A DNA stretch of 8,626 nucleotides from Salinicoccus sp. UBA3372 (GCA_002360325.1 DEQG01000139.1:7764-16389); one strand, 5' to 3'; positions 1 through 7,859 are shown, counted from the first letter of the stretch. Notes: generated from the letters alone by a model not told the origin. Program-made: numbers and translations.

Positions 1-612
1 TTCATGGAGCGGCGTCTCATACACCATTTCATCGCTGCCGCCTGCAGCAGTGACAATTTTGACGTTCATTTCAGGCGGATAGTAATCGAGCAGCGTCACT
101 TTGACATCGCTCAGGCTGAACAGGTCATACACCTGGGTAATGATCGTATGCTTCTTATGGGATAAGTCTTCAATTTTCAAAGTTGAAGCATCAAGAAGCT
201 GGAAACCGTCATTGACAGGCACTTCAACTGCACTGATGACTGCGTCGATGAAACTCTGTCCGCCGACTATATTCACCCTGTAGCCGGCATTTTCCGCACG
301 GTCCATTAAAAGCTCGGTCGTCGTTTCGTAAAATAAAGGATGCCCCGGCACGGCATAGTCCACATCAGCCGACTGTACCGCTTCCGTGAGCCGGCGGCAT
401 ATCTCCTCATATGTCGACTCAAACGTTTCGCTGCTTTCGTACACATCATCAAAAGCGGTCCATTCGAGATTCTCTTCTCTCAAAGTGCCGACGACCGGGT
501 GGTCTTCCGTCCGTAAAAATAAGTTTTCAGATGATTTTATTCTTTTAAATATGCCCACGGGCATGCTGTCAATATCCGAACTTCCCAGTCCGATAATATT
601 GATTGTATTCAT
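1..612 (-). CDS. yabN: YabN/MazG-family protein, N-terminal tetrapyrrole-methylase-like domain (partial, 3' end outside window)
   Basis: The first 204 residues of an open frame run from ATG at 612 to the window edge without a stop. In Bacillus and Staphylococcus this protein joins an N-terminal SAM-dependent tetrapyrrole (corrin/porphyrin) methylase-like domain to a C-terminal MazG nucleotide pyrophosphohydrolase domain. Only the first part is visible here. Supporting motifs are the N-terminal loop IIGLGSSD (residues 6-13), RTEDHPVV (34-41), YAVPGHPLFYET (86-97) and GGQSFIDAV (117-125), which match the family as I know it. The glycine-rich loop, usually GxGxGD, is degenerate (GSSD), so methyltransferase activity is doubtful. 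The start is supported by GGAGG at 620-624, seven bases upstream, lying inside the end of mfd. The ATG shares one base with the mfd stop (TGATG), suggesting translational coupling. The family is clear; the MazG half is assumed from the family and not seen. Confidence 0.88.
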   Translation of the reverse strand, partial: MNTINIIGLGSSDIDSMPVGIFKRIKSSENLFLRTEDHPVVGTLREENLEWTAFDDVYESSETFESTYEEICRRLTEAVQSADVDYAVPGHPLFYETTTELLMDRAENAGYRVNIVGGQSFIDAVISAVEVPVNDGFQLLDASTLKIEDLSHKKHTIITQVYDLFSLSDVKVTLLDYYPPEMNVKIVTAAGGSDEMVYETPLHE

Positions 613-3600
613 CAGGCAACCTCCATTCTGCTGTCTTGAATATCTTCCATGATGCTGACCAGTTTCTTTATATCTTTGGTGCCGACAGTGATTTTCAGTT
701 CACTGTCCTGCACTGCCACTTGTATCATTCTTCCATAATCCCGTGTATCCATGAACAGTTTTTCCCCGTCCACCTGTGCGGTCGCCGGCTTGGAAACCTG
801 CAGATGGACTTTACGGCCGTCTTCCTTCACCTGGTATATGCCGTACATTAATGCGTAGACTTTCACACGGACCAGCTGTATCAGGTTGTCGACCTCTTCC
901 GGATATTCGCCGAAACGGTCGATCAGCTCATCCTCGATATCCTCGACCGCTTCAATCGAGTCCGCACTTCTCAGACGTTTATAAATGTCGATTTTGGACT
1001 GTTCATGTGTAATGTAAGTGCCGGGTATATAGGCGTCCAAAGTGATGTCTATCGGTATATTCACCGGCTGCTCTTCTTCTTTGATGCCCTGCTTTTCCTT
1101 CACTGCAGATTCAAGCATTTCGGAGTACAGTTCATAACCCACCGAATCGATGAAGCCGGACTGGTGTTTACCGAGCAGGTTCCCGGCTCCGCGTATATTC
1201 AGGTCTCTCATCGCGATTTTAAAACCGCTGCCGAGCTCAGTATATTCTTTGATTGCTTCAAGCCTTTTTTCTGCAACTTCAGTCAGCACTTTATTCGGCT
1301 GATGGAACAAGTAGGCATAACTGATCCGGTTGCTCCTCCCGACGCGTCCGCGCAGCTGGTAGAGCTGGCTGAGTCCGAAACGGTCCGCATCTTCAATGAT
1401 CAAAGTGTTGGCGTTCGGCACATCGACACCCGTTTCGATGATGGTTGTCGTGACGATGACATCGAATTCATTATTGACGAAGGCAAGCATCGTTTCCTCG
1501 ACTTCCTTCTCCGTCATCTGCGCATGCATGACACCAACTTCCGCATCAGGAACAAGCGACTCAATATGCGCTTTCTTCTGATAGATTGTATCTACCCTGT
1601 TATGCAGATAAAACACTTGTCCGTCGCGGGCAAGCTCCCGTTCAATCGCTTCACGCACAAAATTGCCGTTATATTCCAGCACATAAGTCTGTACAGGGAA
1701 TCTGTTTTCAGGCGGTGTTTCAATGACAGACAGATCTCTCACTCCGGACAGACTCATATGCAGCGTTCTCGGAATAGGAGTTGCCGTCAATGTCAAAACG
1801 TCCACATTGGTTTTCAACTGCTTGATGCGTTCTTTATGGCGCACGCCAAAGCGCTGTTCTTCATCGACGATCAGTAATCCCAGATCTTTGAATTCAACAT
1901 CCTTGCTCAATATTTTATGCGTACCGACTACGATATCGACTGTGCCCTTCTTCAGGCCTTCCCGCGTCTTTTTGTTTTGGGCGGCTGTTCTGAAGCGGCT
2001 CATCACTTCCACATTGACAGGATAATCTTCGATTCTCTCAATCAGGCTTTCAAAGTGCTGGGAGGCAAGAATCGTCGTCGGTACCAGAAATGCAACCTGC
2101 TTATTGTCCTGTACAGCTTTGAAAGCGGCTCTGATAGCCACTTCCGTCTTGCCGTAACCGACGTCGCCGCACAGCAGGCGGTCCATCGGCTTTATTTCTT
2201 CCATGTCGTTTTTAATTTCATGGATCGAGGCGAGCTGGTCCGGGGTCGGTTCATACGGGAACCGCTCTTCGAAGGACTGCTGCATATCTGTATCCGGTCC
2301 GTACCTGAAGCCCTGCGCCTGTGCACGTTCCTGGTACAGTTTCATCAATTCGTCGGCAATCTCATTGACGCTGGCCTCCACTTTGGCTTTCGTCTTTTTC
2401 CATTCCGTTCCGCCGAGCTTGTGCATTTTAGGCGTGCTGTCTTCATTCGAGACGAATTTTTGGACAAGGTCCATCTGGTCCACAGGAATATACAGCTGGT
2501 CGGTCCCTTTATACTGCAGTTTCATATAGTCATTATGAATGCCGCTGATTTCCATCGTTTCAATGCCCAGATAACGTCCGACACCATGATGGACATGGAC
2601 GACGTAATCTCCGACATTCAAATCCTGGTAGGACTTTATTTTCTCGGCATTGGAAAGTTTCTGGCGCCGCTGTTTCCGTTTGGCCGTCTTATTGTAAAGT
2701 TCTTTTGAAGTGAGCATCGCCACTTTCATAAACGGCAGTATGAACCCTTTCGGCATTCCGCCTGTCGTCAGGACAATCCCACTTTCCACAGGGATATTAT
2801 GAATGTAGCTTGTGATGTTCAGGTCTTCAAGCAGCTGCTTCGTCTTCTGCAGCTCTTCTTCATTTCTCAGAATGATATTGACGAGATACCCGTCCCGGAG
2901 CATCCTGTTCAGATTTGACGCGAGAATGTCATACTGCCCGTAGTAGATTTCCGTTGGACGGACCGAGATTTTGACAATCTTGCCGATTTCCACCGGCATG
3001 CTCTTTGTGAACAATGTGAAATAAGTGCTGCCCTGCAGGGAAAGCAGCCGGTCCAGCTGGCCTTCAAGATAATTACCGCCGCCCTTGAACATTTTTCCCG
3101 CTCCCACCATCGAGCTGTAAAATTCACTTACCGCTTCAAATTCCGTTTCATAGGCGGAGGTGATATTCGTCACCTCATCGACAAGGACATGATGGTCTTC
3201 TGTAATGTAGTCAATGAGTGAATTTCCTTTCTCATGCAGGAGATGGCTGTACTGGACGAGATGCTCAAAAGTCAGATCAGGATGCGTCACTTCCGCGTAG
3301 TGTTCATCCAGCGTCTCTTTTACTGCACCGCCTGCCGCCTCTTCTGAGTCCTCATAAAGTTTCTGGACTTTATCGAGAAGCACTTCTCTGTCGTTTTCAT
3401 CCAATATATATTCGGCATACGGGTTTAAAGTGAATGATCCGATATTCTCAATCGAACGCTGTGACTCAGGATCAATCGTTCTGAGTGAATCAATCTCATC
3501 GTCAAAAAGCTCCATGCGGTACAGTGCATCCGATGTATAAATATCAAATATGTCGCCGCGCACTGCAAATTCCCCGACATTTTGCGCTTTCGTCATCCTT

Positions 3601-4082
3601 TTATAGCCCAGGCTCACCAGGTCGCCGATCAGCGCTTCGTAATCCACCTTCCCGCCGATTTCAAATGACTGCTGATAATCCAGCAGTTTTTCTTTAGTCA
3701 TGAGAGGCTTCATAAGTGCATGTACAGGCACGATAAATAGCCCTGGCACATTGTGTGCTAGAGCATAGCCTGCAGTTATTCTTGATTTTATAAAGTCAGG
3801 ACTTTGTTTTGAATGGTTCTCAATCATGATATCGCCGACCGGGAACGTATATACATTGTCCTCCATAAGGTCCATTAAAGCAGAAGCGAGTTTCTCCATC
3901 TGGTGGTTATTTTGTACAAAGACGACATAAGGTCTTTTATTCATTTCATAAAGCTGAGATAAAAGCGTTGCCTTGAAGTCCTCATTCACACCGGTCACCA
4001 GAAGGTTTTCTGTTTTATCATGTCTTGCAACTTCGAGAAATCGTTCATCTTCCTGAATCCGTTTAAATATTTTATCATCCAT
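612..4082 (-). CDS. mfd: Transcription-repair coupling factor Mfd
   Basis: A DNA translocase that recognises RNA polymerase stalled at lesions, pushes it off and recruits UvrA for nucleotide excision repair. With ATG at 4082 it has 1156 residues, about the usual length. The N-terminal third is the UvrB-like module without a working P-loop. A CarD-like RNA-polymerase-interacting domain lies near 485-543 (VGDYVVHVHHGVGRYLG). The relay-helix region GTEWKKTKAK is at 558-567. The helicase motor follows: Walker A GDVGYGKT 639-646, DEEQ 740-743, TATPIPRT 766-773, TIIETGVDVPNAN about 880-892, QLRGRVGRS 909-917. A C-terminal TRCF domain covers about 990-1150. Starts at GTG 4091 and ATG 4088 are also in frame. 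I prefer 4082 because the N-terminus then lines up best with staphylococcal Mfd and a weak GGTGA lies 5 bases upstream, but this is not certain. It overlaps the pth end by 8 bases and the yabN start by 1. Confidence 0.97.
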   Translation of the reverse strand: MDDKIFKRIQEDERFLEVARHDKTENLLVTGVNEDFKATLLSQLYEMNKRPYVVFVQNNHQMEKLASALMDLMEDNVYTFPVGDIMIENHSKQSPDFIKSRITAGYALAHNVPGLFIVPVHALMKPLMTKEKLLDYQQSFEIGGKVDYEALIGDLVSLGYKRMTKAQNVGEFAVRGDIFDIYTSDALYRMELFDDEIDSLRTIDPESQRSIENIGSFTLNPYAEYILDENDREVLLDKVQKLYEDSEEAAGGAVKETLDEHYAEVTHPDLTFEHLVQYSHLLHEKGNSLIDYITEDHHVLVDEVTNITSAYETEFEAVSEFYSSMVGAGKMFKGGGNYLEGQLDRLLSLQGSTYFTLFTKSMPVEIGKIVKISVRPTEIYYGQYDILASNLNRMLRDGYLVNIILRNEEELQKTKQLLEDLNITSYIHNIPVESGIVLTTGGMPKGFILPFMKVAMLTSKELYNKTAKRKQRRQKLSNAEKIKSYQDLNVGDYVVHVHHGVGRYLGIETMEISGIHNDYMKLQYKGTDQLYIPVDQMDLVQKFVSNEDSTPKMHKLGGTEWKKTKAKVEASVNEIADELMKLYQERAQAQGFRYGPDTDMQQSFEERFPYEPTPDQLASIHEIKNDMEEIKPMDRLLCGDVGYGKTEVAIRAAFKAVQDNKQVAFLVPTTILASQHFESLIERIEDYPVNVEVMSRFRTAAQNKKTREGLKKGTVDIVVGTHKILSKDVEFKDLGLLIVDEEQRFGVRHKERIKQLKTNVDVLTLTATPIPRTLHMSLSGVRDLSVIETPPENRFPVQTYVLEYNGNFVREAIERELARDGQVFYLHNRVDTIYQKKAHIESLVPDAEVGVMHAQMTEKEVEETMLAFVNNEFDVIVTTTIIETGVDVPNANTLIIEDADRFGLSQLYQLRGRVGRSNRISYAYLFHQPNKVLTEVAEKRLEAIKEYTELGSGFKIAMRDLNIRGAGNLLGKHQSGFIDSVGYELYSEMLESAVKEKQGIKEEEQPVNIPIDITLDAYIPGTYITHEQSKIDIYKRLRSADSIEAVEDIEDELIDRFGEYPEEVDNLIQLVRVKVYALMYGIYQVKEDGRKVHLQVSKPATAQVDGEKLFMDTRDYGRMIQVAVQDSELKITVGTKDIKKLVSIMEDIQDSRMEVA

Positions 4083-4647
4083 CCACATCACCGTTAAACT
4101 GCGTCATCACTTCTTCGAATGGTTCAGTGATAAAGCTTGACGATGCATCACTCGTTCTGCCGATCACTTTTTCAAGTAACGGCTGCTCGTCTTTACGGAA
4201 TTTGCTGAGCACATATTTGACCACTGTCATACCTGCATCAGGACGGTCGATACCGATACGGATGCGCTTATATTTTTCACTGCCCAGGTGCTGATTGAGC
4301 GACTTCATGCCATTGTGCCCGCCGCCGGTGCCTTTTCCTCTCAATCTCAATTTACCCAAAGGTAAATCCAGATCATCATACAGCACGATGATATCTTCCA
4401 GCTCTATATTATAATAATCGGTCAGAGGACGTACGCCTTCGCCTGATAAATTCATAAAAGTCTGCGGTTTGACTAGCATGACTTTCTGGCCGTCATGAAT
4501 ACCGATGCCGTAATCACATTTGAACTTCTGGTCTGTAACCTCAATGTTCAATTCTTCTGCGAGTTTGTCAATAACCATGAATCCAACGTTATGACGTGTC
4601 TGTTCATATTTTTTCCCTGGATTTCCAAGTCCAATAATACACTTCAT
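4075..4647 (-). CDS. pth: Peptidyl-tRNA hydrolase
   Basis: Cleaves the ester bond between peptide and tRNA in peptidyl-tRNAs dropped from ribosomes, freeing tRNA in the cytoplasm; essential in most bacteria. The 190 residues are the normal size. All catalytic and binding positions are visible: GLGNPG 6-11 with Asn9, RHNVGF 18-23 with the catalytic His19, PQTFMNLSG 61-69 with Asn66, YDDLDLPLG 90-98 with Asp91, and GGGHNG 108-113 with Asn112. The start at 4647 has a good site, GAGGTG (4653-4658), five bases upstream. The equivalent Bacillus gene is spoVC and also follows ctc. Here a terminator hairpin ends about 20 bases upstream of the start, and I see no clear promoter after it. Expression may therefore rest on read-through from ctc or on a promoter I did not recognise. 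The 3' end overlaps mfd. Confidence 0.97.
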   Translation of the reverse strand: MKCIIGLGNPGKKYEQTRHNVGFMVIDKLAEELNIEVTDQKFKCDYGIGIHDGQKVMLVKPQTFMNLSGEGVRPLTDYYNIELEDIIVLYDDLDLPLGKLRLRGKGTGGGHNGMKSLNQHLGSEKYKRIRIGIDRPDAGMTVVKYVLSKFRKDEQPLLEKVIGRTSDASSSFITEPFEEVMTQFNGDVDG

Positions 4648-4668
4648 CTTCTCACCTCATACAACGCT

Positions 4669-4694
4669 AAAAAAGGCGATGGTTGCCCACCGCC
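4669..4694 (-). terminator. Intrinsic terminator between ctc and pth
   Basis: On the minus strand an 8-bp stem, GGCGGTGG (4694-4687) with CCATCGCC (4682-4675), encloses a GCAA loop. One pair is G-U and the rest are Watson-Crick. Six T follow directly (4674-4669). It starts 14 bases after the ctc stop and ends before the pth ribosome binding site. On the plus strand no T run follows the stem, so it works only for leftward transcription. The short U tract suggests it may be leaky, which would allow read-through into pth-mfd-yabN. Confidence 0.8.
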
Positions 4695-4708
4695 GATTGT
4701 TCAAATCA

Positions 4709-5353
4709 TTACTCTTCTTCTGATTCTTCAGGAGCGTCAGCTGATTCTTCACCTTCTGCAGACTCTTCGTCTTCTCCGCCCTCTTCTTCATCTTCAGGTT
4801 CTTCCTCTTTTTGTGGAGGAACAACTGTAACAAGTGCTTCGTCTTCTTCGTTTTCGATAGTGAAGTTACCTGTAGTTGAAACGTCGGATACATAAAGTGT
4901 ATCTCCGATTTCAAGTTCAGTAACATCCAGCTCCAACGATTCAGGAATATTATCCGGTGTTGCAGTAACCTGTACTTCGAATATCGGCTGCTCTACGATG
5001 CCGCCTTCGTCGACACCTTTCGCTTCACCAGTAAGTTCGATAGTAACATCCACTGTAACTTCAGTTTTCATGTTGATTGCAACGAAGTCGATATGAGTGA
5101 TCTGGTTTTTCAATGAATCGAACTGGTAGTCCGTAACCATCACTTTTGTAGGTTTCCCACCGAGTTCCAAATCGATAACACCGTTACGACCCACTTCGCG
5201 GATCACTTTGATGAATTCAATTTCATCAACTGCAACTGCTGTGTTTTCAACTTGATAGCCATAAACCACTGCTGGTACCTGACCAGTATTACGCAGCTGG
5301 TTAATCGCTGAACGAGTTTTTGTTTCTCTATTTGCCGAGGCCAATTTTGCCAT
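4709..5353 (-). CDS. rplY: Large ribosomal subunit protein bL25, CTC (general stress) form
   Basis: A 5S-rRNA-binding protein of the large ribosomal subunit, of the two-domain TL5/CTC type. In Bacillus ctc is known as a general stress gene. With ATG at 5353 it has 214 residues, close to staphylococcal Ctc. The N-terminal L25 domain (about 1-92) contains [30 protein letters not shown] and [18 protein letters not shown]. The beta-rich TL5 domain (about 93-180) contains [20 protein letters not shown]. The last 33 residues are a low-complexity tail with 21 Asp/Glu. An in-frame ATG at 5374 would add seven residues, but AAAGGTGG (5371-5364) lies between the two and serves 5353, where MAKLAS gives the expected N-terminus. 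The gene sits between prs and pth, as in Bacillus and Staphylococcus, with probable promoters in the gap upstream and a terminator right after it. Confidence 0.95.
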   Translation of the reverse strand: MAKLASANRETKTRSAINQLRNTGQVPAVVYGYQVENTAVAVDEIEFIKVIREVGRNGVIDLELGGKPTKVMVTDYQFDSLKNQITHIDFVAINMKTEVTVDVTIELTGEAKGVDEGGIVEQPIFEVQVTATPDNIPESLELDVTELEIGDTLYVSDVSTTGNFTIENEEDEALVTVVPPQKEEEPEDEEEGGEDEESAEGEESADAPEESEEE

Positions 5354-5363
5354 GGTAATAATT

Positions 5364-5371
5364 CCACCTTT
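5364..5371 (-). promoter_or_regulatory. Ribosome binding site of ctc
   Basis: AAAGGTGG, one base from the AAAGGAGG ideal, lies ten bases before ATG 5353. It decides between that start and the in-frame ATG at 5374, which has no such site upstream. Confidence 0.7.
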
Positions 5372-5386
5372 CATATAACAGACAAT

Positions 5387-5416
5387 GTATTATGTCCAAT
5401 TTAACACATAGCACAA
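5387..5416 (-). promoter_or_regulatory. Candidate sigma-A promoter of ctc
   Basis: A -10-like CATAAT (5394-5389) is followed by AC. TTGTGC (5416-5411) lies 16 bases upstream as a weak -35 with only the TTG conserved. Transcripts would start near 5382, about 30 bases before the ctc start. The -35 is poor, so this is tentative. Confidence 0.4.
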
Positions 5417-5446
5417 ACAATAATAACATATTACCCGCTTGTTTGT
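5413..5446. repeat. Nested inverted repeat in the prs-ctc gap
   Basis: On the minus strand ACAAACAA (5446-5439) pairs with TTGTTTGT (5420-5413). Inside this, TAATA (5433-5429) pairs with TATTA (5425-5421) around TGT. GCGGG is left unpaired on one side. The repeat overlaps the sigma-B-like -10 and the sigma-A-like -35. No T run follows, so it does not look like a terminator. It may be an operator or just AT-rich chance. Confidence 0.5.
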
Positions 5447-5455
5447 AAAAGAAAC
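5431..5455 (-). promoter_or_regulatory. Candidate sigma-B-type promoter of ctc
   Basis: GTTTCT (5455-5450) and GGGTAA (5436-5431) are separated by 13 bases. Known sigma-B promoters in Bacillus and Staphylococcus have GTTTAA, 12-15 bases, then GGGTAT. The match is 4 of 6 and 5 of 6. The -35 starts two bases after the prs stop codon. In Bacillus ctc is a classic sigma-B gene, so the position makes sense, but the presence of sigma-B in this organism cannot be seen from the window. Confidence 0.45.
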
Positions 5456-5457
5456 TT

Positions 5458-6426
5458 TTAATTATCAAATAAAGTGCTCACGGATTCCTCTTTGTAGACA
5501 CGCACGATCGCCTGTGCAATCAGTGCTCCCACTGACAGCTCCTTGATTTTATCAATCTTTTTGTCTTCAGCAAGCTGAATAGAGTTTGTCACTACCAGCT
5601 CTTTTATAATTGAACTTTCTATTCTTTCAATAGCCGGCCCTGATAATACCGGGTGTGTGCAGCATGCATAAACTTCTTTGGCACCTTTATCCACCAGTGC
5701 CTGTGCTGCAAGTTTTATCGTACCGCCTGTATCGATGATATCATCGATGATGATTGCCGTTTTGCCTTCAATCTCACCGACGATGTTCATCACTTCCGCC
5801 ACGTTCGGCTTGGGACGTCTTTTATCGATGATGGCAATTGGCGTCTTGAGACGGTCAGCCATTTTACGTGCACGGGTCACACCGCCATGGTCGGGCGATA
5901 CCACTACCACTTCTTCAAAGTCCAGATCTTCTTTTTCTGAGAAATAATCACTCAGCAAAGGTACACCCATTAAATGATCGATTGGAATATCAAAGAAACC
6001 TTGTATTTGAGGTGCGTGCAAATCCAGGGAAATCACTCTGTTGGCACCTGCTGTTTCCAGAAGATTCGCCACTAATTTAGCCGTAATCGGCTCACGTGAG
6101 CGACTCTTACGGTCCTGTCTCGCGTAACCATAATAAGGGATGACCAGGTTGATTGTCTTGGCAGATGCACGTTTCAGCGCGTCCACCATGATGAGCAGTT
6201 CCATCAAATGTTCATTGACCGGCTGGGATGTCGGCTGGATGACGAAGACATCACACCCCCGCACACTTTCTTCAATACTGATTGATACTTCCTCATCCGA
6301 AAAGCGTTTGACTTCACATTCACCCAATGGAATACCGATATGACGGGAAATCTCCTCTGCAAGTGGTTCGTTACCGTTTAAAGAAAAAAGTCTTAGGTTG
6401 GAATTAGTTACGTGAGTAGCTGACAT
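5458..6426 (-). CDS. prs: Ribose-phosphate pyrophosphokinase (PRPP synthase)
   Basis: Transfers pyrophosphate from ATP to ribose 5-phosphate to make PRPP, the precursor of purines, pyrimidines, NAD, histidine and tryptophan. It has 322 residues, typical for a class I enzyme. Visible motifs are the N-terminal [17 protein letters not shown] (41-57), the flexible loop YGYARQDRK (99-107), [11 protein letters not shown] (135-145) with the conserved His137, [10 protein letters not shown] (188-197), and the PRPP-binding loop DDIIDTGGT (228-236). The ATG at 6426 has GGAGG (6437-6433) six bases upstream. Only 18 bases separate it from the glmU stop, so the two are likely cotranscribed from the promoter in front of glmU. 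Pairing UDP-GlcNAc and PRPP synthesis in one operon is the usual Bacillales arrangement. Confidence 0.98.
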   Translation of the reverse strand: MSATHVTNSNLRLFSLNGNEPLAEEISRHIGIPLGECEVKRFSDEEVSISIEESVRGCDVFVIQPTSQPVNEHLMELLIMVDALKRASAKTINLVIPYYGYARQDRKSRSREPITAKLVANLLETAGANRVISLDLHAPQIQGFFDIPIDHLMGVPLLSDYFSEKEDLDFEEVVVVSPDHGGVTRARKMADRLKTPIAIIDKRRPKPNVAEVMNIVGEIEGKTAIIIDDIIDTGGTIKLAAQALVDKGAKEVYACCTHPVLSGPAIERIESSIIKELVVTNSIQLAEDKKIDKIKELSVGALIAQAIVRVYKEESVSTLFDN

Positions 6427-6444
6427 GATTTGCCTCCATTATTT

Positions 6445-7800
6445 TTAGTTTTTATAATAGCCTTCTTTAGTCGTCTGTCTGTTCCTTGCAATTGCCAAGC
6501 TGTCATCGGGCACTTTGTCCGTCACAGTGGACCCCGCTGCGATAAATGAACGTTCACCAACTTTAACAGGCGCAACCAGATTGGAGTTGCATCCGATGAA
6601 CGAGTCTTTTCCGACTTCAGTCTTATGTTTGTTTTTACCGTCATAATTCACTGTGATTGCTCCGCATCCGATATTGGCACGTGCACCTATATGTGCATCT
6701 CCAATATAACTCAAATGAGAAACTTTTGCTTCACTTTCAAGTTCTGATTTCTTAACTTCAACAAAGTTCCCGATCTTCACTTCTTCACCGAGCTTCGATC
6801 CCGGCCTCAGCTGGGCAAATGGTCCGACATTGGTGCCCCTGCCCACTTTTGAACCGGTAATTACAGACTGCTTGATGACAGCATCCTCCTCTATCTCCGA
6901 ATCAGTGATATGGGATGAAGAAGTTATTGTAACATTTTCACCGATGATTGTGTTACCGCTGAGCACGACACCCGGATAAATTATTGTGTCCATGCCGATT
7001 TTCACCCCGGCATCGATATAAGTATTTTTAGGGTCGATGAGCGTCACGCCGTTCTGCATATGACGGATATTGATCTGCTCTCGCAGCAGACTTTCCGCCT
7101 GACTGAGGGCAACTCTGTCATTGATGCCCAGCGTCTCTTCAAATTCCATCGTTTCATAAGCATCGATCAGCTTATGTTCCCTGAAAAGAATATTGACTGC
7201 ATCAGGCAAATAATATTCATTTTGAGCGTTATCATTAGTGACCTTATCCAAAGCTTTAAAAAGCGTCTCATTGTCAAAGATGAATGTGCCTGTACTGATT
7301 TCATGCAATTCCCTGATTTCAGAAGTGGCGTCCTTCTCCTCAACAATCCGTTTCACCGAACCATCATAATTTCTGACAATCCTGCCGTAGCCGGTCGGCA
7401 CATCCGCTTCTGCAGAAAGGATTGTCGCCAGAGATTTTCTTTCATTATGGAACTCCAGCAGATTTTGAATCGTATGAGATGAGATGAGCGGCGTATCCCC
7501 GCAGATGACCAAAGTATTCCCTTCCTCATCAGCCAGCAGATCACTGAGCTGGTTCACTGCGTGTGCAGTGCCGAGCCGTTCTTCCTGAACTGTTTTTTTA
7601 ACACTGTCACCCAGGTAATCACTGACGTCGTCACTGCCGGGACCGATGACGGCATGCACTTCATCAAATCCGGCCTCTTTAACATTGTTGATGACATGCT
7701 GAATCATCGGCAGTCCACATAATTCATGTAAAACTTTTGCCTTTTTTGATTTCATGCGTGTACCTCTGCCAGCAGCTAAGATTATCGCTCTAGTTTGCAT
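6445..7800 (-). CDS. glmU: Bifunctional N-acetylglucosamine-1-phosphate uridyltransferase / glucosamine-1-phosphate acetyltransferase
   Basis: Makes UDP-GlcNAc, the precursor of peptidoglycan and teichoic acid linkage units, in two steps: acetylation of GlcN-1-P, then uridylyl transfer. At 451 residues it is full length. The N-terminal pyrophosphorylase half (to about 228) shows LAAGRGTRM (8-16), KVLH with Lys22, QEERLGTAHA (72-81) and GDTPL (101-105). The C-terminal half is a left-handed beta-helix of hexapeptide repeats (about 250-435) with SHLSYIGDAHIG containing the likely catalytic His362, NYDGKNKHKT, and the closing arm RNRQTTKEGYY. The start has GGAGGG (7811-7806) five bases upstream and a near-consensus sigma-A promoter close by. 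It is the first gene of a glmU-prs unit, cut off from spoVG by a terminator. Confidence 0.98.
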   Translation of the reverse strand: MQTRAIILAAGRGTRMKSKKAKVLHELCGLPMIQHVINNVKEAGFDEVHAVIGPGSDDVSDYLGDSVKKTVQEERLGTAHAVNQLSDLLADEEGNTLVICGDTPLISSHTIQNLLEFHNERKSLATILSAEADVPTGYGRIVRNYDGSVKRIVEEKDATSEIRELHEISTGTFIFDNETLFKALDKVTNDNAQNEYYLPDAVNILFREHKLIDAYETMEFEETLGINDRVALSQAESLLREQINIRHMQNGVTLIDPKNTYIDAGVKIGMDTIIYPGVVLSGNTIIGENVTITSSSHITDSEIEEDAVIKQSVITGSKVGRGTNVGPFAQLRPGSKLGEEVKIGNFVEVKKSELESEAKVSHLSYIGDAHIGARANIGCGAITVNYDGKNKHKTEVGKDSFIGCNSNLVAPVKVGERSFIAAGSTVTDKVPDDSLAIARNRQTTKEGYYKN

Positions 7801-7828
7801 AGTTACCCTCCAATTATTCGATACATCA

Positions 7829-7857
7829 ATTATATTTTACTCTATAAATACTTTCAA
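7829..7857 (-). promoter_or_regulatory. Sigma-A promoter of glmU-prs
   Basis: TTGAAA (7857-7852) lies 17 bases from a perfect TATAAT (7834-7829). Transcription would start near 7822, giving a leader of about 22 bases that holds the GGAGGG ribosome binding site. This is the strongest promoter sequence I see in the window. Confidence 0.85.
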
Positions 7858-7859
7858 GA

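Noticed and set aside
101..851. Short plus-strand frames over yabN and the end of mfd
   Set aside because: The minus-strand reading gives a recognisable YabN N-terminus and Mfd C-terminus; the plus-strand products resemble nothing.
1005..2708. Two long plus-strand open frames (1005-1877 and 1917-2708) opposite mfd
   Set aside because: They lie fully within the well-conserved mfd gene, lack ribosome binding sites, encode His/Phe/Arg-rich sequences without recognisable domains, and are best explained by the codon use of the opposite strand.
4657..4926. Frames in both strands across the ctc 3' end giving Lys-rich or Ser-rich proteins
   Set aside because: They are by-products of the low-complexity GAA-type repeats that encode the acidic tail of L25.
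7060..7482. A 140-codon plus-strand frame opposite glmU
   Set aside because: It overlaps a fully conserved gene and has no ribosome binding site or recognisable family.
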